Source: a bacterium
GTDB taxonomy: Bacteria > Armatimonadota > Zipacnadia > Zipacnadales > Zipacnadaceae
Direction of reading: 5' to 3'
Assembly (NCBI GenBank): GCA_030603495.1
Contig: JAUVXR010000001.1
Coordinates: forward strand, 130,993-194,992
Length of the DNA: 64,000 nt
The number at the start of each line of letters is the position of its first letter. Position 1 is the first letter of the stretch. The notes beneath the pieces were generated by a model. The model made no database searches and was not told the origin of the DNA. It worked only from the letters and a program-made list of their open reading frames with translations. A program made the position numbers and the translations under genes. Shown here piece by piece: positions 50,200 through 59,397 of the stretch.

Positions 50200-51065
50200 A
50201 TTATCGCCAGCACGACGCGCTCGATATGGGCCAAGTCTGGGATGACCTGGAGCTGACCCGACGGAAACTGCCGGCGAATAATGCTAGCGACTGCTTCGGC
50301 CTGGCCTTGACCAACTTCCAGCACCAGCAGGCACAATCGGGGCAGTGCTGAGCACTGGGGGAGCAGGTGGCGATAGAAGTCAAGTCCGTCCCCACCACCA
50401 TCAAGGGCGATTCGTGGCTCGAACTGGCTTATCTCCGGCTGGAGCTGGTCAAGCTGCGCAGTCTCAACATAGGGCGGATTGGCGACTACGACTTCAACTT
50501 CACCGGCCACGCCGCTACTGTCCAGTGGCTCAAGATACTGCCCGGGCGGTAGCAGCGTAACGCGAGCGGCGAGACCCTGTCTCTGGACGTTCTCCCGAGC
50601 CAGCGCCAGCGCCTCCGCCGATACATCAGTGGCGTAGACTCTCGCGTTGGGGAGCGCGCAGGCAAGCGCCACCGCAATTATTCCGGTGCCGGTGCCCAAG
50701 TCGGCGATGACCGGACGAACCTCGAGCGTACGGATCGCGTCCCTTGCCGCCGCCACCAGCGTCTCGGTTTCCGGCCGCGGTACCATCGCGCGCTTGTCGC
50801 ACTTGAACGGGAGCCCATAGAACTCGATCTCGCCGAGGACATACTGAAGCGGCTCGCGCTTCATCCTGCGCTTGAGCCGCTGGGTGAACAACCGTTCGGC
50901 GGTGGGCGTGACCGGCTCATTGCGCACGAGGGGGATCTTGTTGAGTTCAATGTTGAGCGTACTGGCCAGGAGGCTACTGGTGTCGAAGTCGGGGCTGTCC
51001 ACACCGGCAGCAGCCAGTTGCTGCGCCCCCCGGACAACCAGTTCGGCGATAGTGATCGGCGTCAT
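50196..51065 (-). CDS. prmC: Release-factor glutamine methyltransferase
   Basis: 289 residues. SAM motif D-L-G-T-G-T-G-I-I-A near residue 120 and the catalytic N-P-P-Y near residue 188 define PrmC, which methylates the Gln of the GGQ motif in release factors. It follows prfA by two bases, matching its substrate. The ATG at 51065 has GAGG seven bases upstream; an in-frame TTG six bases earlier is less likely. Confidence 0.95.
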   Translation of the reverse strand: MTPITIAELVVRGAQQLAAAGVDSPDFDTSSLLASTLNIELNKIPLVRNEPVTPTAERLFTQRLKRRMKREPLQYVLGEIEFYGLPFKCDKRAMVPRPETETLVAAARDAIRTLEVRPVIADLGTGTGIIAVALACALPNARVYATDVSAEALALARENVQRQGLAARVTLLPPGQYLEPLDSSGVAGEVEVVVANPPYVETAQLDQLQPEISQFEPRIALDGGGDGLDFYRHLLPQCSALPRLCLLVLEVGQGQAEAVASIIRRQFPSGQLQVIPDLAHIERVVLAII

Positions 51066-51067
51066 CT

Positions 51068-52168
51068 TCAAGCCTCGGCGGCTTCGTCGCCACTAGACTC
51101 GACGCCCGCCAGCCGCTGCTTTTGCTCGTGCTCCTGAAGGGCTGCTACAAGCTCGTCAATTTCCCCGTCCAGGATCGCGGCAAGGTTATGCAGAGTCAGA
51201 CCGATGCGATGGTCGGTCAAACGGTCCTGGGGGAAGTTGTAGGTGCGAATCTTCTCACTACGGTCGCCACTTTTGACCTGCTCGCGGCGCTGGGTAGCCA
51301 GCTCTTGCTCCTGGCGCTGCCGCTCCTGTTCGTAGAGCTTGCTGCGCAACACTCGCAGGGCCCGCTCGCGATTCTGGAGCTGGGAGCGCTGGTCGGAACA
51401 GGAGGCGGTGATGCCGGTGGGCAGATGGCTCACACGCACGGCAGTCTCGTTCTTCTGCATATGCTGGCCGCCGGGGCCACCGGCTCGAAAGACGTCAATC
51501 TTCAGGTCGGCCGGGTTCAGCTCAATGTCAATATCCTCCGCCTCAGGCAAGACCGCGACAGTCGCGGCGGAAGTATGGATACGACCCTGCGATTCGGTTT
51601 CGGGGACACGCTGGACGCGGTGCACCCCGCTCTCGTGCTTGAGAGCGCCGTATACTCCTGAACCGGCCACAGCGAAGACGATCTCTTTGAAGCCGCCCCG
51701 GTCCGATGGGCCCTGCTCGAGCACCTCCATCTTCCAACCCTGGCGCTCAGCAAAACGCCGGTACATGTCAAACAGGTCACCAGCGAACAGCCCGGCCTCG
51801 TCACCGCCGGTGCCCGCCCGGATCTCGACTATAACGCTCTTGCGGTCGAGCGGGTCCTTGGGGATTAGAGCCACCAGCAGCTCCTGATGCAGCTCCGCCA
51901 TACGGCTAGCCGCCGCTTCGGACTCAGCCTGGAAAAACTCGCGCATCTCTTCGTCGGTGCTTTCCTCCAGGAGCGCGCGCGCCTCCTCGGCATCGGCAGC
52001 CACTTGACAGTACTCGCGGTACACCTCCACCACACGCCCCAGCTCAGCATAACGCTGAGACAGCTCGCGAAAGAGGCTCTGGTTAGCGATAACCTCAGGA
52101 TCGCTGAGCTGGCGCTCCACCTGCTCGAACTCTTCAACCATCTTCTCAAATACTGCCCGCCATTCCAT
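51068..52168 (-). CDS. prfA: Peptide chain release factor 1
   Basis: 366 residues. The GGQ motif (G-G-P-G-G-Q-H-M-Q-K-N-E-T-A-V-R) is mid-protein and the domain II recognition region is of RF1 type. RF1 reads UAA and UAG. The ATG has GAGGAGGAA seven bases before it; earlier in-frame starts lie inside the DUF1385 gene and are rejected. Its start overlaps the end of the DUF1385 gene by 23 bases. Confidence 0.95.
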   Translation of the reverse strand: MEWRAVFEKMVEEFEQVERQLSDPEVIANQSLFRELSQRYAELGRVVEVYREYCQVAADAEEARALLEESTDEEMREFFQAESEAAASRMAELHQELLVALIPKDPLDRKSVIVEIRAGTGGDEAGLFAGDLFDMYRRFAERQGWKMEVLEQGPSDRGGFKEIVFAVAGSGVYGALKHESGVHRVQRVPETESQGRIHTSAATVAVLPEAEDIDIELNPADLKIDVFRAGGPGGQHMQKNETAVRVSHLPTGITASCSDQRSQLQNRERALRVLRSKLYEQERQRQEQELATQRREQVKSGDRSEKIRTYNFPQDRLTDHRIGLTLHNLAAILDGEIDELVAALQEHEQKQRLAGVESSGDEAAEA

Positions 52169-53159
52169 CTTCCGATTCCTCCTCAGCAACGGGTTGTAAA
52201 TCAGCGTCAACCTGCCGGGGCAGAGGCCAGTCCGCAGGCAGGGAGACATCGGGCGCCAGCGCTGCCAATGCGTAAAGGGTTGTCTGAATCTGCTGTTCAT
52301 CAGGCTGACGCGTGGTTAGTTTCTGGAGCAGCAGACCCGGCCACGACAGCACCTTCGCCAGCCCAGAATCGCGGCGCTTGCCAGCGACGCGCAGAATCTC
52401 GTAGGCTAGCGCGGCAATCGGTGGCAGCACGGCCAGACGCAACAGCAAGCGCAGCCACAGCTCTGGCCAGCCCAGAAACGAATTGACGATAATCTTTACG
52501 ACAATCACCAGCAGAAGGAAGGCGGTGCCACAGCGCGGGTGCAGGGGACTGAATCCGGCACAGCTTGCCACGGTAACCGGTCCGCCGGCTTCGTGGCAGT
52601 TGATGGTGGCATGTTCCGCGCCATGATACTCGAAGACCCGCCGCACATACGGCATCCGAGAGATACCCAGGATATAGGCGACAATCATCACTAGTCGCGC
52701 CAGGCCCTCGACGAGGTTCTTGCCGATGGTGCTCAGCGCCTCAGAGCCGGGCAGCAGGTCCACCACCCAGGCGGGCAGCAATACAAATAGCCCCAGGCCC
52801 AGGGCTACTGACACCACCATCGTCAGCGTCATCAGAACCCTACTCAGCACACTGGGCCGTTCGTCACTGGCTTGCGGGGCGGCGGACCTCTCCTGCTCTT
52901 CCTGCATAGCTACGTTGGCGGAGAACTGCAGCGCCTTAAGTCCGAGCGACAGCGACTCGTACAGCCCGTAATTTCCGCGGATCAGCGGCCAGCGCAGCCA
53001 ACTGCCCTCCCGGGCGTACCCAGCCAGCGGCTCACGCAGCAGAATGATCTGCCCGTCCTGCCGCCGGACAGCCACGGCATAGTCATCCTTGCCACGCAGC
53101 ATGACCCCCTCAATGACAGCCTGACCGCCGTAATGGTGATCGTCTTTCTCCGCTATCAT
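52146..53159 (-). CDS. DUF1385 membrane protein (YqhQ-like)
   Basis: 337 residues. The N-terminus Y-G-G-Q-A-V-I-E-G-V-M-L-R-G is the family hallmark. Three or four membrane helices follow near residues 115-155, 170-190 and 225-260, then a conserved H-P-R-C-G-T-A-F-L-L stretch and Y-H-G-A-E-H segment. YqhQ-like proteins are conserved beside rpmE and prfA in Firmicutes, with no proven function. The ATG at 53159 has GGGA upstream; two Met codons further out are alternatives. Confidence 0.9.
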   Translation of the reverse strand: MIAEKDDHHYGGQAVIEGVMLRGKDDYAVAVRRQDGQIILLREPLAGYAREGSWLRWPLIRGNYGLYESLSLGLKALQFSANVAMQEEQERSAAPQASDERPSVLSRVLMTLTMVVSVALGLGLFVLLPAWVVDLLPGSEALSTIGKNLVEGLARLVMIVAYILGISRMPYVRRVFEYHGAEHATINCHEAGGPVTVASCAGFSPLHPRCGTAFLLLVIVVKIIVNSFLGWPELWLRLLLRLAVLPPIAALAYEILRVAGKRRDSGLAKVLSWPGLLLQKLTTRQPDEQQIQTTLYALAALAPDVSLPADWPLPRQVDADLQPVAEEESEDGMAGSI

Positions 53160-53237
53160 CTGTCCCAACATCCCGGGCAGCAGCAAACCCAGGCCGACAT
53201 CGCCCGGGCTTGAAGGTGAGAAGCTATTCGGTTGCAG

Positions 53238-53492
53238 CTACTGTTCTTCGCTGCTACTCGCCTCTTCCGCTGATTCTTCCTGACCGTAGCGATCCTGCAA
53301 CCCGTAGCGGCGGATGAACTGTTCCACGCGGCCCTCGGCATCCACGATCTTCTGCTGGCCAGTGAAGAAGGGATGGCACTTGCTGCAGATCTCCACGCGA
53401 ATCTCGGGCTTGGTCGCGTGGGTAGCAAAGCTCTCGCCGCAGGCACAGGTGACCTGGCATTCCACATATTGGGGATGGATTTCTGGTTTCAT
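53238..53492 (-). CDS. rpmE: Ribosomal protein bL31, zinc-binding form
   Basis: 84 residues. C-Q-V-T-C-A-C-G (residues 12-19) and C-S-K-C-H-P (36-41) form the zinc site of the C+ form; it is not the zinc-free paralogue made under zinc stress. The family core F-F-T-G-Q-Q-K follows. A Glu/Ser-rich tail of about 15 residues extends beyond the usual end. It is the first gene of the rpmE-DUF1385-prfA-prmC-tsaC cluster. Confidence 0.95.
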   Translation of the reverse strand: MKPEIHPQYVECQVTCACGESFATHATKPEIRVEICSKCHPFFTGQQKIVDAEGRVEQFIRRYGLQDRYGQEESAEEASSSEEQ

Positions 53493-53550
53493 TGGCTCTC
53501 ATTCACTCCCGGGCGTAAAAACACCCGTCAAGTCCTCGACCGACTGAGCT

Positions 53551-53579
53551 ATTATAGCACAGACCGCACCAACCGGCAA
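53551..53579 (-). promoter_or_regulatory. rpmE promoter
   Basis: On the minus strand TTGCCG (53574-53579), a 17-base spacer and TATAAT (53551-53556). The transcript leader contains CGGGTG-TTTTTA-CGCCCG, a small stem that may be an L31-type control element. Confidence 0.7.
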
Positions 53580-53609
53580 CCGTCCGTAGGCAGTTCCCGA
53601 ACCGCTCAG

Positions 53610-53639
53610 TTGTTAGCGCTCGCACGACTATGATATAAT
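53610..53639 (+). promoter_or_regulatory. queD promoter
   Basis: TTGTTA (53610-53615), an 18-base spacer and TATAAT (53634-53639) with a TG three bases before the -10 (extended type). A short leader of about 23 bases leads to queD. No preQ1 riboswitch is present in it. Confidence 0.7.
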
Positions 53640-53668
53640 CAGGGCATGCGAACGATGGAGGGACCGCA

Positions 53669-54040
53669 ATGTACGAGCTAAGCGTCGAGCTTGAGTTCTC
53701 CGCAGCGCATCACCTGCGCGACTACCCGGGCAAGTGCTCCCGCCTGCACGGGCATAACTACCGCGTTGAGGTCAGCGTAGCCAGTGCCGAACTGGACGAA
53801 AACGGTATGCTACTCGATTTCGGTCGCTTGAAGGAGTTATGCTGGGAAGCGATCGCTCAACTTGACCACAGTCTGCTCAACGACCACCCGTTCTTCCAGC
53901 AGGAGAACCCGACTAGCGAGAATATCGCCCGGTACATCTATGGGCAGATTACCCAGATGCTCGCCCATATGCCGGTAGCAGTGGCATCGGTACGGGTCTG
54001 GGAGTCGGCCACCTCGTCGGCAACTTACACGGAGGGCTAA
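53669..54040 (+). CDS. queD: 6-carboxy-5,6,7,8-tetrahydropterin synthase
   Basis: 123 residues of the PTPS family. Zinc ligands are H-H in F-S-A-A-H-H-L near residue 14 and the H-G-H motif in R-L-H-G-H-N-Y near residue 30. The catalytic Cys of this family is Cys24 in the K-C-S segment. It makes carboxytetrahydropterin from dihydroneopterin triphosphate toward queuosine. Strong GAGGGACC before the ATG. queC follows after one base. Confidence 0.95.
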   Translation: MYELSVELEFSAAHHLRDYPGKCSRLHGHNYRVEVSVASAELDENGMLLDFGRLKELCWEAIAQLDHSLLNDHPFFQQENPTSENIARYIYGQITQMLAHMPVAVASVRVWESATSSATYTEG

Positions 54041-54041
54041 G

Positions 54042-54740
54042 GTGCATGCGGTCACGCTGCTATCCGGAGGACTGGACTCGGTGGTCGCTACCGCAGCGGC
54101 CTGCCAAGAGCATGAGGTGGCGCTAGCGCTGACCTGCGATTACGGTCAGCGTGCCGCCCGACGGGAGATCGCCACCGCCCAACAAGTAGCCCAGGCGCTG
54201 GGCGTTGAACACACGGTTATCGCCCTGCCGTGGCTGGCGGAGATCACGCGAAGTGGGTTAGTTGCCGGCGCCGACGACATTCCCCGGCCAAGCCCGGCAG
54301 CCCTCGACAATCCCGCAGTCGCACAAGCGGTGGCAGAGGCCGTCTGGGTGCCCAACCGCAATGGCCTGTTCATCAACATCGCCGCGGCCTACTGCGAGGC
54401 GCTCGGCTGCGCGGGGATCGTCACCGGCTTCAACGCCGAGGAAGCCGCTGTTTTCCCGGATAACAGTCCCGAGTTTGTGCAAGCGGCTGAGGCAGGCTTG
54501 GCCTATTCCACGCGGGGCGGACTGCACGTGATTGCTCCGACTCTCAACCTGACCAAGCGCGAAATCGTCGAGCTGGGCTATAAGCTCGGCGCACCACTGC
54601 ATCTGATCTGGAGCTGCTACCACGGTGGGGAAGAGCACTGCTGGAGCTGCCCATCGTGCCTACGACTCGAACGCGCCCTGGAGCAGACGGGGCGCTGGGA
54701 GCAGTGGCAGGAGCAGCGCAGTGGCACCACCGAGGGATAG
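54042..54740 (+). CDS. queC: 7-cyano-7-deazaguanine synthase
   Basis: 232 residues. P-loop-like S-G-G-L-D-S near residue 6 (ATP pyrophosphatase fold), and a zinc cluster of four Cys in the stretch S-C-Y-H-G-G-E-E-H-C-W-S-C-P-S-C near residue 190. It makes preQ0 for queuosine. GTG start whose ribosome-binding site GGAGGG is the end of queD, so the two are coupled. queE and queF are elsewhere or absent. Confidence 0.95.
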   Translation: MHAVTLLSGGLDSVVATAAACQEHEVALALTCDYGQRAARREIATAQQVAQALGVEHTVIALPWLAEITRSGLVAGADDIPRPSPAALDNPAVAQAVAEAVWVPNRNGLFINIAAAYCEALGCAGIVTGFNAEEAAVFPDNSPEFVQAAEAGLAYSTRGGLHVIAPTLNLTKREIVELGYKLGAPLHLIWSCYHGGEEHCWSCPSCLRLERALEQTGRWEQWQEQRSGTTEG

Positions 54741-54741
54741 A

Positions 54742-54772
54742 GATTAGCCATGCTCTACAACAGGAGCTAATC
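54742..54772. other. Inverted repeat after queC
   Basis: GATTAGC and GCTAATC with a 17-base loop, directly beyond the queC stop. No T-run follows. It may be a weak transcript end or a regulator site ahead of the UroD-like gene. Confidence 0.4.
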
Positions 54773-54849
54773 ATGGCGGCGCCAAGCAGCACAAACCGAC
54801 CCAGTGTACTGTTCGTATTCTCCTAACATCTGTTCAGGAGAGCATCAGG

Positions 54850-55818
54850 ATGAAACTTCGCCAGAATATGCTTGACGCACTGCAATTTCGCAACGAGGGC
54901 CCCTTTGTGCCGACGTGCGAGTTGGCCTTTGCCCAACTGGAGAAGTTTTACGAGGACCCCAACCCACCGAGTCTGGACGAAATCGCCGAGGCGAGCGGCA
55001 AGAAGCGCAAGCGCCTGCTACGCCATTATTGCCGCAACATAGCCGAGGCCCTCGAACGCCTGGAGCATGGGCAGATCTGCACCTGGTCCGGGCATGACCT
55101 ATGCTTGGAAATCAGCGAGATGCTGGCGGAGGTCGCCGCTGATCGCTTTGCCGTAGCTATCCCCATTGACAGGACCCTGCGCATCCCCGACGGCGAGGAA
55201 CTCGCCAGCCTATGTTACCGCATTGCCGACGAACCCGATGTCGTTCTATCCGAGCGGGAGGCAGATCTGGAGGAGGCCATTGCCCAAGCCAGGATGGCTG
55301 CCGATTACGGTGTCGAGATCATCTGGATGACTGCTGATTACTGCTTCAACCAAGGCCCGTTCCTCTCGCCGGAGATGTTCGCCAGATTTGTTACGCCTTT
55401 CCTGCAACGCCAGACCGCCGCATTCAAGGATATGGGTTTCATCACGATCAAGCACACCGACGGCGATATCATGCCGATTCTCGACCAGATCTTCTCGACT
55501 AGACCCCACGCCCTGCACTCGATTGACGCCCAGGCTGGGGTGGATATCGCCGAGGTGCACCGGCGGGCTGAACCCCTGGGGATATGCCTGATCGGCAACG
55601 TGGAGCACCAGTACTTGGAAACAGGTACGGAAGACGATCTGCGTCGGAGTTGCGAATATTGCCTGGAGCACGGCGGCGCGGGCAAGGCTGGCTACGTCTA
55701 CTCGACCAGCAATGCGATCAACCAGTACAGCCGCATGGACCGCTACCTGCTGATGCAGCAGATCCGTCACGAGAAGATGCGGGAGTTAGGTTACCAGGGG
55801 CCGAAGTATCTCGATTAG
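54850..55818 (+). CDS. Uroporphyrinogen decarboxylase-like protein 2
   Basis: 322 residues of the URO-D superfamily, distinct from the copy at 25278. Motifs include the I-K-H-T-D-G-D-I-M-P metal region near residue 205, I-D-A-Q-A-G-V-D and I-G-N-V-E. It lacks the N-terminal R-Q-A-G-R of HemE, so it is more likely a cobamide- or catabolism-linked paralogue. A strong GGAGAG precedes the ATG. Function and partner are unknown. Confidence 0.8.
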   Translation: MKLRQNMLDALQFRNEGPFVPTCELAFAQLEKFYEDPNPPSLDEIAEASGKKRKRLLRHYCRNIAEALERLEHGQICTWSGHDLCLEISEMLAEVAADRFAVAIPIDRTLRIPDGEELASLCYRIADEPDVVLSEREADLEEAIAQARMAADYGVEIIWMTADYCFNQGPFLSPEMFARFVTPFLQRQTAAFKDMGFITIKHTDGDIMPILDQIFSTRPHALHSIDAQAGVDIAEVHRRAEPLGICLIGNVEHQYLETGTEDDLRRSCEYCLEHGGAGKAGYVYSTSNAINQYSRMDRYLLMQQIRHEKMRELGYQGPKYLD

Positions 55819-56136
55819 ATGCTACCCAACATCTCACCAGGCCTTGACTACCACTGAATCGGCCGTGCGCTATGCACTCTTCGCCAGTCTGTAGGGACGA
55901 ATGTTGAGCGTTGTCTGTGAAACATCCGTCCGCACACACAGCGAGGGAAAAACCGCATGTGGTTCTGCAGCAAGCTTACCGCAAAATCGCCCTCGCCGTG
56001 AACGCTTGAACGTCACCCTCAGTAACTAGCTAATTGTCATAGACCGCTTCCCCAAGTTGCTAGGCTACCACATCTACCTCTACCTCTGCCGCTGTAGTCC
56101 TTGGTAAGGCTACCCGGCAGATCACCAATTGCACGG
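55819..56136. other. Intergenic stretch upstream of groES
   Basis: About 320 bases with no gene. It contains hairpin family D copy 4 at 55891-55931. The rest is unremarkable until the groES promoter. Confidence 0.6.
55891..55931. repeat. Hairpin family D, copy 4
   Basis: GTAGGGACGAATGTT pairs with AACATCCGTCC. Compared with the other copies the G at the fifth position of the arm is A and the matching C is T, a compensating change that keeps the stem. Confidence 0.75.
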
Positions 56137-56165
56137 TTGACAAAGCCAGTTAATTGTGTTATCTT
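56137..56165 (+). promoter_or_regulatory. groESL promoter
   Basis: TTGACA (56137-56142), a 17-base spacer and TATCTT (56160-56165). The -10 overlaps the first bases of the CIRCE operator. Confidence 0.85.
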
Positions 56166-56190
56166 AGCAGTCTGCCAATGAGAGTGCTAA
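56164..56190 (+). promoter_or_regulatory. CIRCE operator for HrcA
   Basis: TTAGCAGTC-N9-GAGTGCTAA. The right arm is perfect and the left has one mismatch (G for C at position seven of the arm). It overlaps the -10 and start point, so HrcA would block transcription. hrcA and dnaK are not in the window. Confidence 0.9.
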
Positions 56191-56239
56191 GGTGCTGCTA
56201 CGCTCTACGCAGCCTTTGTTTGAAGGGAGGTAAGTTGCA

Positions 56240-56521
56240 GTGGCTCTGAAGATACTCGGTGACCGAGTTATGATCAAAGTGGACGAACCAGAAACCAGCG
56301 AAGGAGGCATCCACCTGCCCGAATCGGCCCAGGAGAAGCCCCAGCGCGGCAAGGTGGTCGCCGTCGGCGAGGGGCGGCGGCTGGACGACGGGACGCTGGT
56401 GCCCCCGGATGTCAAAGAAGGCGACAAGGTGATCTTCTCCAAGTACGGCGGCACGGAGATTACCGACGAAGGTGAAGAGTACACAATTCTAGACAGCAGC
56501 CAGATCTACGCGAAGCTCTAG
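56240..56521 (+). CDS. groES: Co-chaperonin GroES
   Basis: 93 residues, the usual length. Motifs: L-G-D-R-V near the start, mobile-loop region G-G-I-H-L-P with the family's I-x-L pattern, [11 protein letters not shown] and E-G-D-K-V-I-F. GTG start with GGGAGGTAAG upstream. Transcribed with groEL under CIRCE control. Confidence 0.96.
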   Translation: MALKILGDRVMIKVDEPETSEGGIHLPESAQEKPQRGKVVAVGEGRRLDDGTLVPPDVKEGDKVIFSKYGGTEITDEGEEYTILDSSQIYAKL

Positions 56522-56590
56522 AGATGCCCGGTCAGCCCCGACGGACCGAGCATCGCATTAAGAAAACCAAGAGGAGGCGAGTTGTAGGCT

Positions 56591-58243
56591 ATGCCTGCGA
56601 AACAGATACTATTTGACGAGGCCGCCCGTCGGGCCCTGGAGGCCGGCGCTAACGTCGTCGCCAATGCAGTAAAAGTGACGCTGGGGCCCGCCGGCCGCAA
56701 CGTGTTGCTGGAGAAGAGCTTCGGCTCACCCATTATCACCAAGGACGGCGTGACCGTGGCTAAGGAAATTGACCTGGCCGACAACGCCGAGAACACCGGG
56801 GCGCAACTGCTTATCGAGGTGGCCTCGCAGACCAATGACGTGGCCGGCGATGGCACGACCACGGCAACAGTTCTGGCCCAGCATATGCTCAGCAAGGGGC
56901 TGAAGTCCGTGGCCGCTGGAGCCAATCCTATGTTTGTCAAACACGGTATGGATAAAGCCGTGGCCGCAGTTGTGGAAGCCCTGCGCGACCGGGCCATCGA
57001 GGTCAAGACTGCCGACGAGATGAGGGATGTAGCCGCGATCGCGGGCAACGATCCGCAGATTGGTGAACTGGTTGCAGAGGCAATGCAGGAAGTGGGCAAA
57101 GACGGGGTGATAACCGTGGAGGAGTCGCGGGGCATGGAAACCACCCTGGAGCTGGTCGAGGGCATGCAGTTCGACAAGGGCTACCTCAGCCCGTACATGA
57201 TCACCGAGAGAGAAACCATGTCGGCGGTGTTGGAGGAGCCATATATCCTCCTGTTCGAGAAGAAGATCAGCGCCTTGAATGACATGATTCCGCTGCTGGA
57301 GAAGATCGTGCAGTCCGGCAAGCCACTAGTGGTCATCGCTGAAGACGTCGAGGGCGAGGCCCTGGCCACGCTGGTCGTCAACAAGCTGCGCGGAGCTCTT
57401 AACGCCGTGGCTGTGAAGGCCCCTGGCTTTGGCGAACGGCGCAAGGACAGCCTGGAGGACATAGCTATCCTCACCGGCGGGACCTTCTTGTCCGAGGACC
57501 TGGGCGTGAAGCTGGAGAGCGTCACGCTCGACATGCTGGGGACCGCCGCCAAGGTGGTCATTACCGCTGACGACACGACCATCATTGAGGGCGCCGGCAG
57601 CGCCGACGCCATCAAGGGCCGCATTCAGCAACTGCGCCGCCTGATCGAGGAGACCGACTCCAACTACGACCGGGAAAAGCTGGAGGAGCGACTGGCCAAG
57701 CTCGCCGGCGGCGTGGCGGTCATCAACGTGGGCGCAGCGACTGAAACCGAGCTCAAAGAGAAGCAACACCGCTTCGAAGACGCCCTGTCGGCCACGCGGG
57801 CGGCTGTCGAAGAGGGCATTCTGCCCGGCGGCGGCGCCGCGCTGGTCCGCGCCATCCCGGTACTGGACGACATCGAGCTGGATGATGAGGACGAGCAGAT
57901 CGGCGTCAACATCGTCCGGGAAGCGCTCGAGGCCCCCACGCGGCAGCTAGCCAGCAACGCTGGCTTCGAGGGCGCCGTGGTCGTCAAGCGCGTGGCCAAG
58001 AATGATGACCACAACAGCGGCTTCAATGTCCTGACCGGCGAGTACGAGGACATGGTCAAGGCCGGCATCGTTGACCCCTTGATGGTCACCCGCGCTGCCC
58101 TGGAAAACGCGGCCAGCATCGCCGGGATGATCCTCACTACCGAGACCGTCCTGGCTGACCTCGAGACCGAAGAGCCACCTGCTATGCCTGGCGGCGGTGG
58201 CATGCCCGGCGGCATGCCCGGCGGCGGTATGCCGATGATGTAG
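56591..58243 (+). CDS. groEL: Chaperonin GroEL
   Basis: 550 residues. T-L-G-P-A-G-R-N-V near residue 30, D-G-T-T-T-A-T-V-L near 87, G-G-G-A-A-L-V-R in the equatorial domain and a final Gly-Gly-Met-rich tail. ATP and ring-contact motifs are intact. The 70-base gap after groES and the terminator behind it make a two-gene operon. The tail repeats G-G-M-P-G-G, as in most chaperonins. Confidence 0.97.
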   Translation: MPAKQILFDEAARRALEAGANVVANAVKVTLGPAGRNVLLEKSFGSPIITKDGVTVAKEIDLADNAENTGAQLLIEVASQTNDVAGDGTTTATVLAQHMLSKGLKSVAAGANPMFVKHGMDKAVAAVVEALRDRAIEVKTADEMRDVAAIAGNDPQIGELVAEAMQEVGKDGVITVEESRGMETTLELVEGMQFDKGYLSPYMITERETMSAVLEEPYILLFEKKISALNDMIPLLEKIVQSGKPLVVIAEDVEGEALATLVVNKLRGALNAVAVKAPGFGERRKDSLEDIAILTGGTFLSEDLGVKLESVTLDMLGTAAKVVITADDTTIIEGAGSADAIKGRIQQLRRLIEETDSNYDREKLEERLAKLAGGVAVINVGAATETELKEKQHRFEDALSATRAAVEEGILPGGGAALVRAIPVLDDIELDDEDEQIGVNIVREALEAPTRQLASNAGFEGAVVVKRVAKNDDHNSGFNVLTGEYEDMVKAGIVDPLMVTRAALENAASIAGMILTTETVLADLETEEPPAMPGGGGMPGGMPGGGMPMM

Positions 58244-58281
58244 GGCACGCTCAACTAGAGTCAACACTCAACTGGTACCCC

Positions 58282-58314
58282 GAGCAGAGGCCATCGGCCT
58301 CTGCTCTTCTTTTT
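58282..58314 (+). terminator. Intrinsic terminator of groESL
   Basis: Eleven-base stem GAGCAGAGGCC/GGCCTCTGCTC, three-base loop ATC, then TTCTTTTT. A textbook terminator 39 bases after groEL. Confidence 0.93.
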
Positions 58315-58324
58315 GGAGCACAGT

Positions 58325-59024
58325 TCAGTTCCCGGACGGCGGAGCGGGCGTGAGGATGAGTCGCCCATCCGGGCCCAGCACGATCCGCGTCCAGTGCCGC
58401 CGGCGCACCGACCACAGCCACAGAGGCAACAGAAAGAGCATATCCGTGGGCCGAAATCCGCTCGCAACCCCCAGAGCCAGCGCGGCAGGCCAGACGGCAG
58501 CGCGGTCGTCGGTGAGCATCCGCCAGCACAGGTAACCGACCAGAGCCGCGAAGAAGCCCGAGACAGCGTAGGTGTCACCGTGTGTGGCGTAGACCCAGGC
58601 CAACGGACTGAAGATGGTCAGCGCCGCAGTCACCACCGCTCCCCGCTTACCCGCCAGGCGATCACCCCACCAGGTCAGCAGCGCAGCGGTCAGCCCTGCG
58701 GCGAGCAGGCTGAGTGCAACCAAGGCCGCATAAGGTGGCAAGCCCCAGCAGGTGCAGCAGCTTGGCGCTGTGGACGTAGAGGAAGTATCCCGGGGGATGG
58801 GGCTGGTGCAAGGTGATATCGTAGCGCAGTATGCCCAGCACGTACTGGACGCTGTCCCAGCTCAGGGGCAGGCGCGTACGAAAGGGCCAGCGCAGCGCGA
58901 TGGCCGCTATCCCTGCCACCACCGCCCACAGCTTTGTCCCCGCCGACAGTCCTACCCCACCGAACGAAGGCTCTGGCCTCGCACTTCGTTCCAGATTGTC
59001 CAACTCGTTCCCTACGCCACTCAT
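58325..59024 (-). pseudogene. Frameshifted, truncated GT-C glycosyltransferase (DUF2723/PMT-like)
   Basis: Reading on the minus strand from the ATG at 59024 gives a membrane protein start with S-W-D-S-V-Q-Y, then H-Q-P-H-P-P-G-Y near residue 75, the hallmark of this family, and stops making sense near 58742 in that frame. Shifting one frame continues smoothly with P-P-Y-A-A-L-V-A-L-S, then a long hydrophobic run with H-G-D-T-Y-A-V-S and G-F-R-P-T-D. The combined reading is about 230 residues and stops far short of the usual 500. A frameshift plus loss of the C-terminus makes this a dead gene. Confidence 0.7.
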
Positions 59025-59262
59025 AAGAGCAGAACCTGACGCTCCGCGTTCTACACTGCGTATCAAACCACAACTATGCTTCGCTGCTAGAACGGCCCAG
59101 ATCTTTTCTCGGTGCGAATCCCCGTACTCCAGCAGAGGAGAGCTTGAATTGATCGAGATAGCAAGGCGTGCTGTCAGGATAGCGAACTCTCAAGAAACGA
59201 GGTTTAGACGAGCTATCCATTAGGTATACTATAGCCGAAGCCGAAGGAAATTCGAGAGACCC
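59025..59262. other. Intergenic stretch upstream of the Tad locus
   Basis: About 240 bases with no coding frame, including a GTATACTATAG stretch (59224-59234). Nothing I can name besides the Flp promoter that follows it. Confidence 0.4.
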
Positions 59263-59291
59263 TTGACAATTGGTGCCAATTATGCTATAGT
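59263..59291 (+). promoter_or_regulatory. Promoter of the Tad/Flp pilus locus
   Basis: TTGACA (59263-59268), a 17-base spacer and TATAGT (59286-59291), close to consensus. The spacer contains the palindrome AATTGG-TG-CCAATT (59268-59281), which would be covered by polymerase and looks like an operator. Confidence 0.85.
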
Positions 59292-59308
59292 CCTAAGTTA
59301 CATCTCAG

Positions 59309-59351
59309 CTTTAGATAGCCACAATGTAAAGATAAGCTGGCCGATCTAAAG
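59309..59351 (+). promoter_or_regulatory. Leader stem-loop of the Tad transcript
   Basis: CTTTAGAT-A-GCC pairs with GGC-CG-ATCTAAAG around an 18-base loop, within the predicted 5' leader (59298-59397). Not a riboswitch I can name; it is not a GEMM c-di-GMP motif. Confidence 0.45.
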
Positions 59352-59397
59352 ATAACACAGAGCGGGTGTAGTCGGGGAAGCAACTGGAGACACAGCC

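Noticed and set aside
53640-53668. preQ1 riboswitch before queD
   Set aside because: Only about 23 bases of leader, with no stem of the known type.
59309-59351. c-di-GMP riboswitch before the Tad genes
   Set aside because: The conserved GEMM core sequences are absent.
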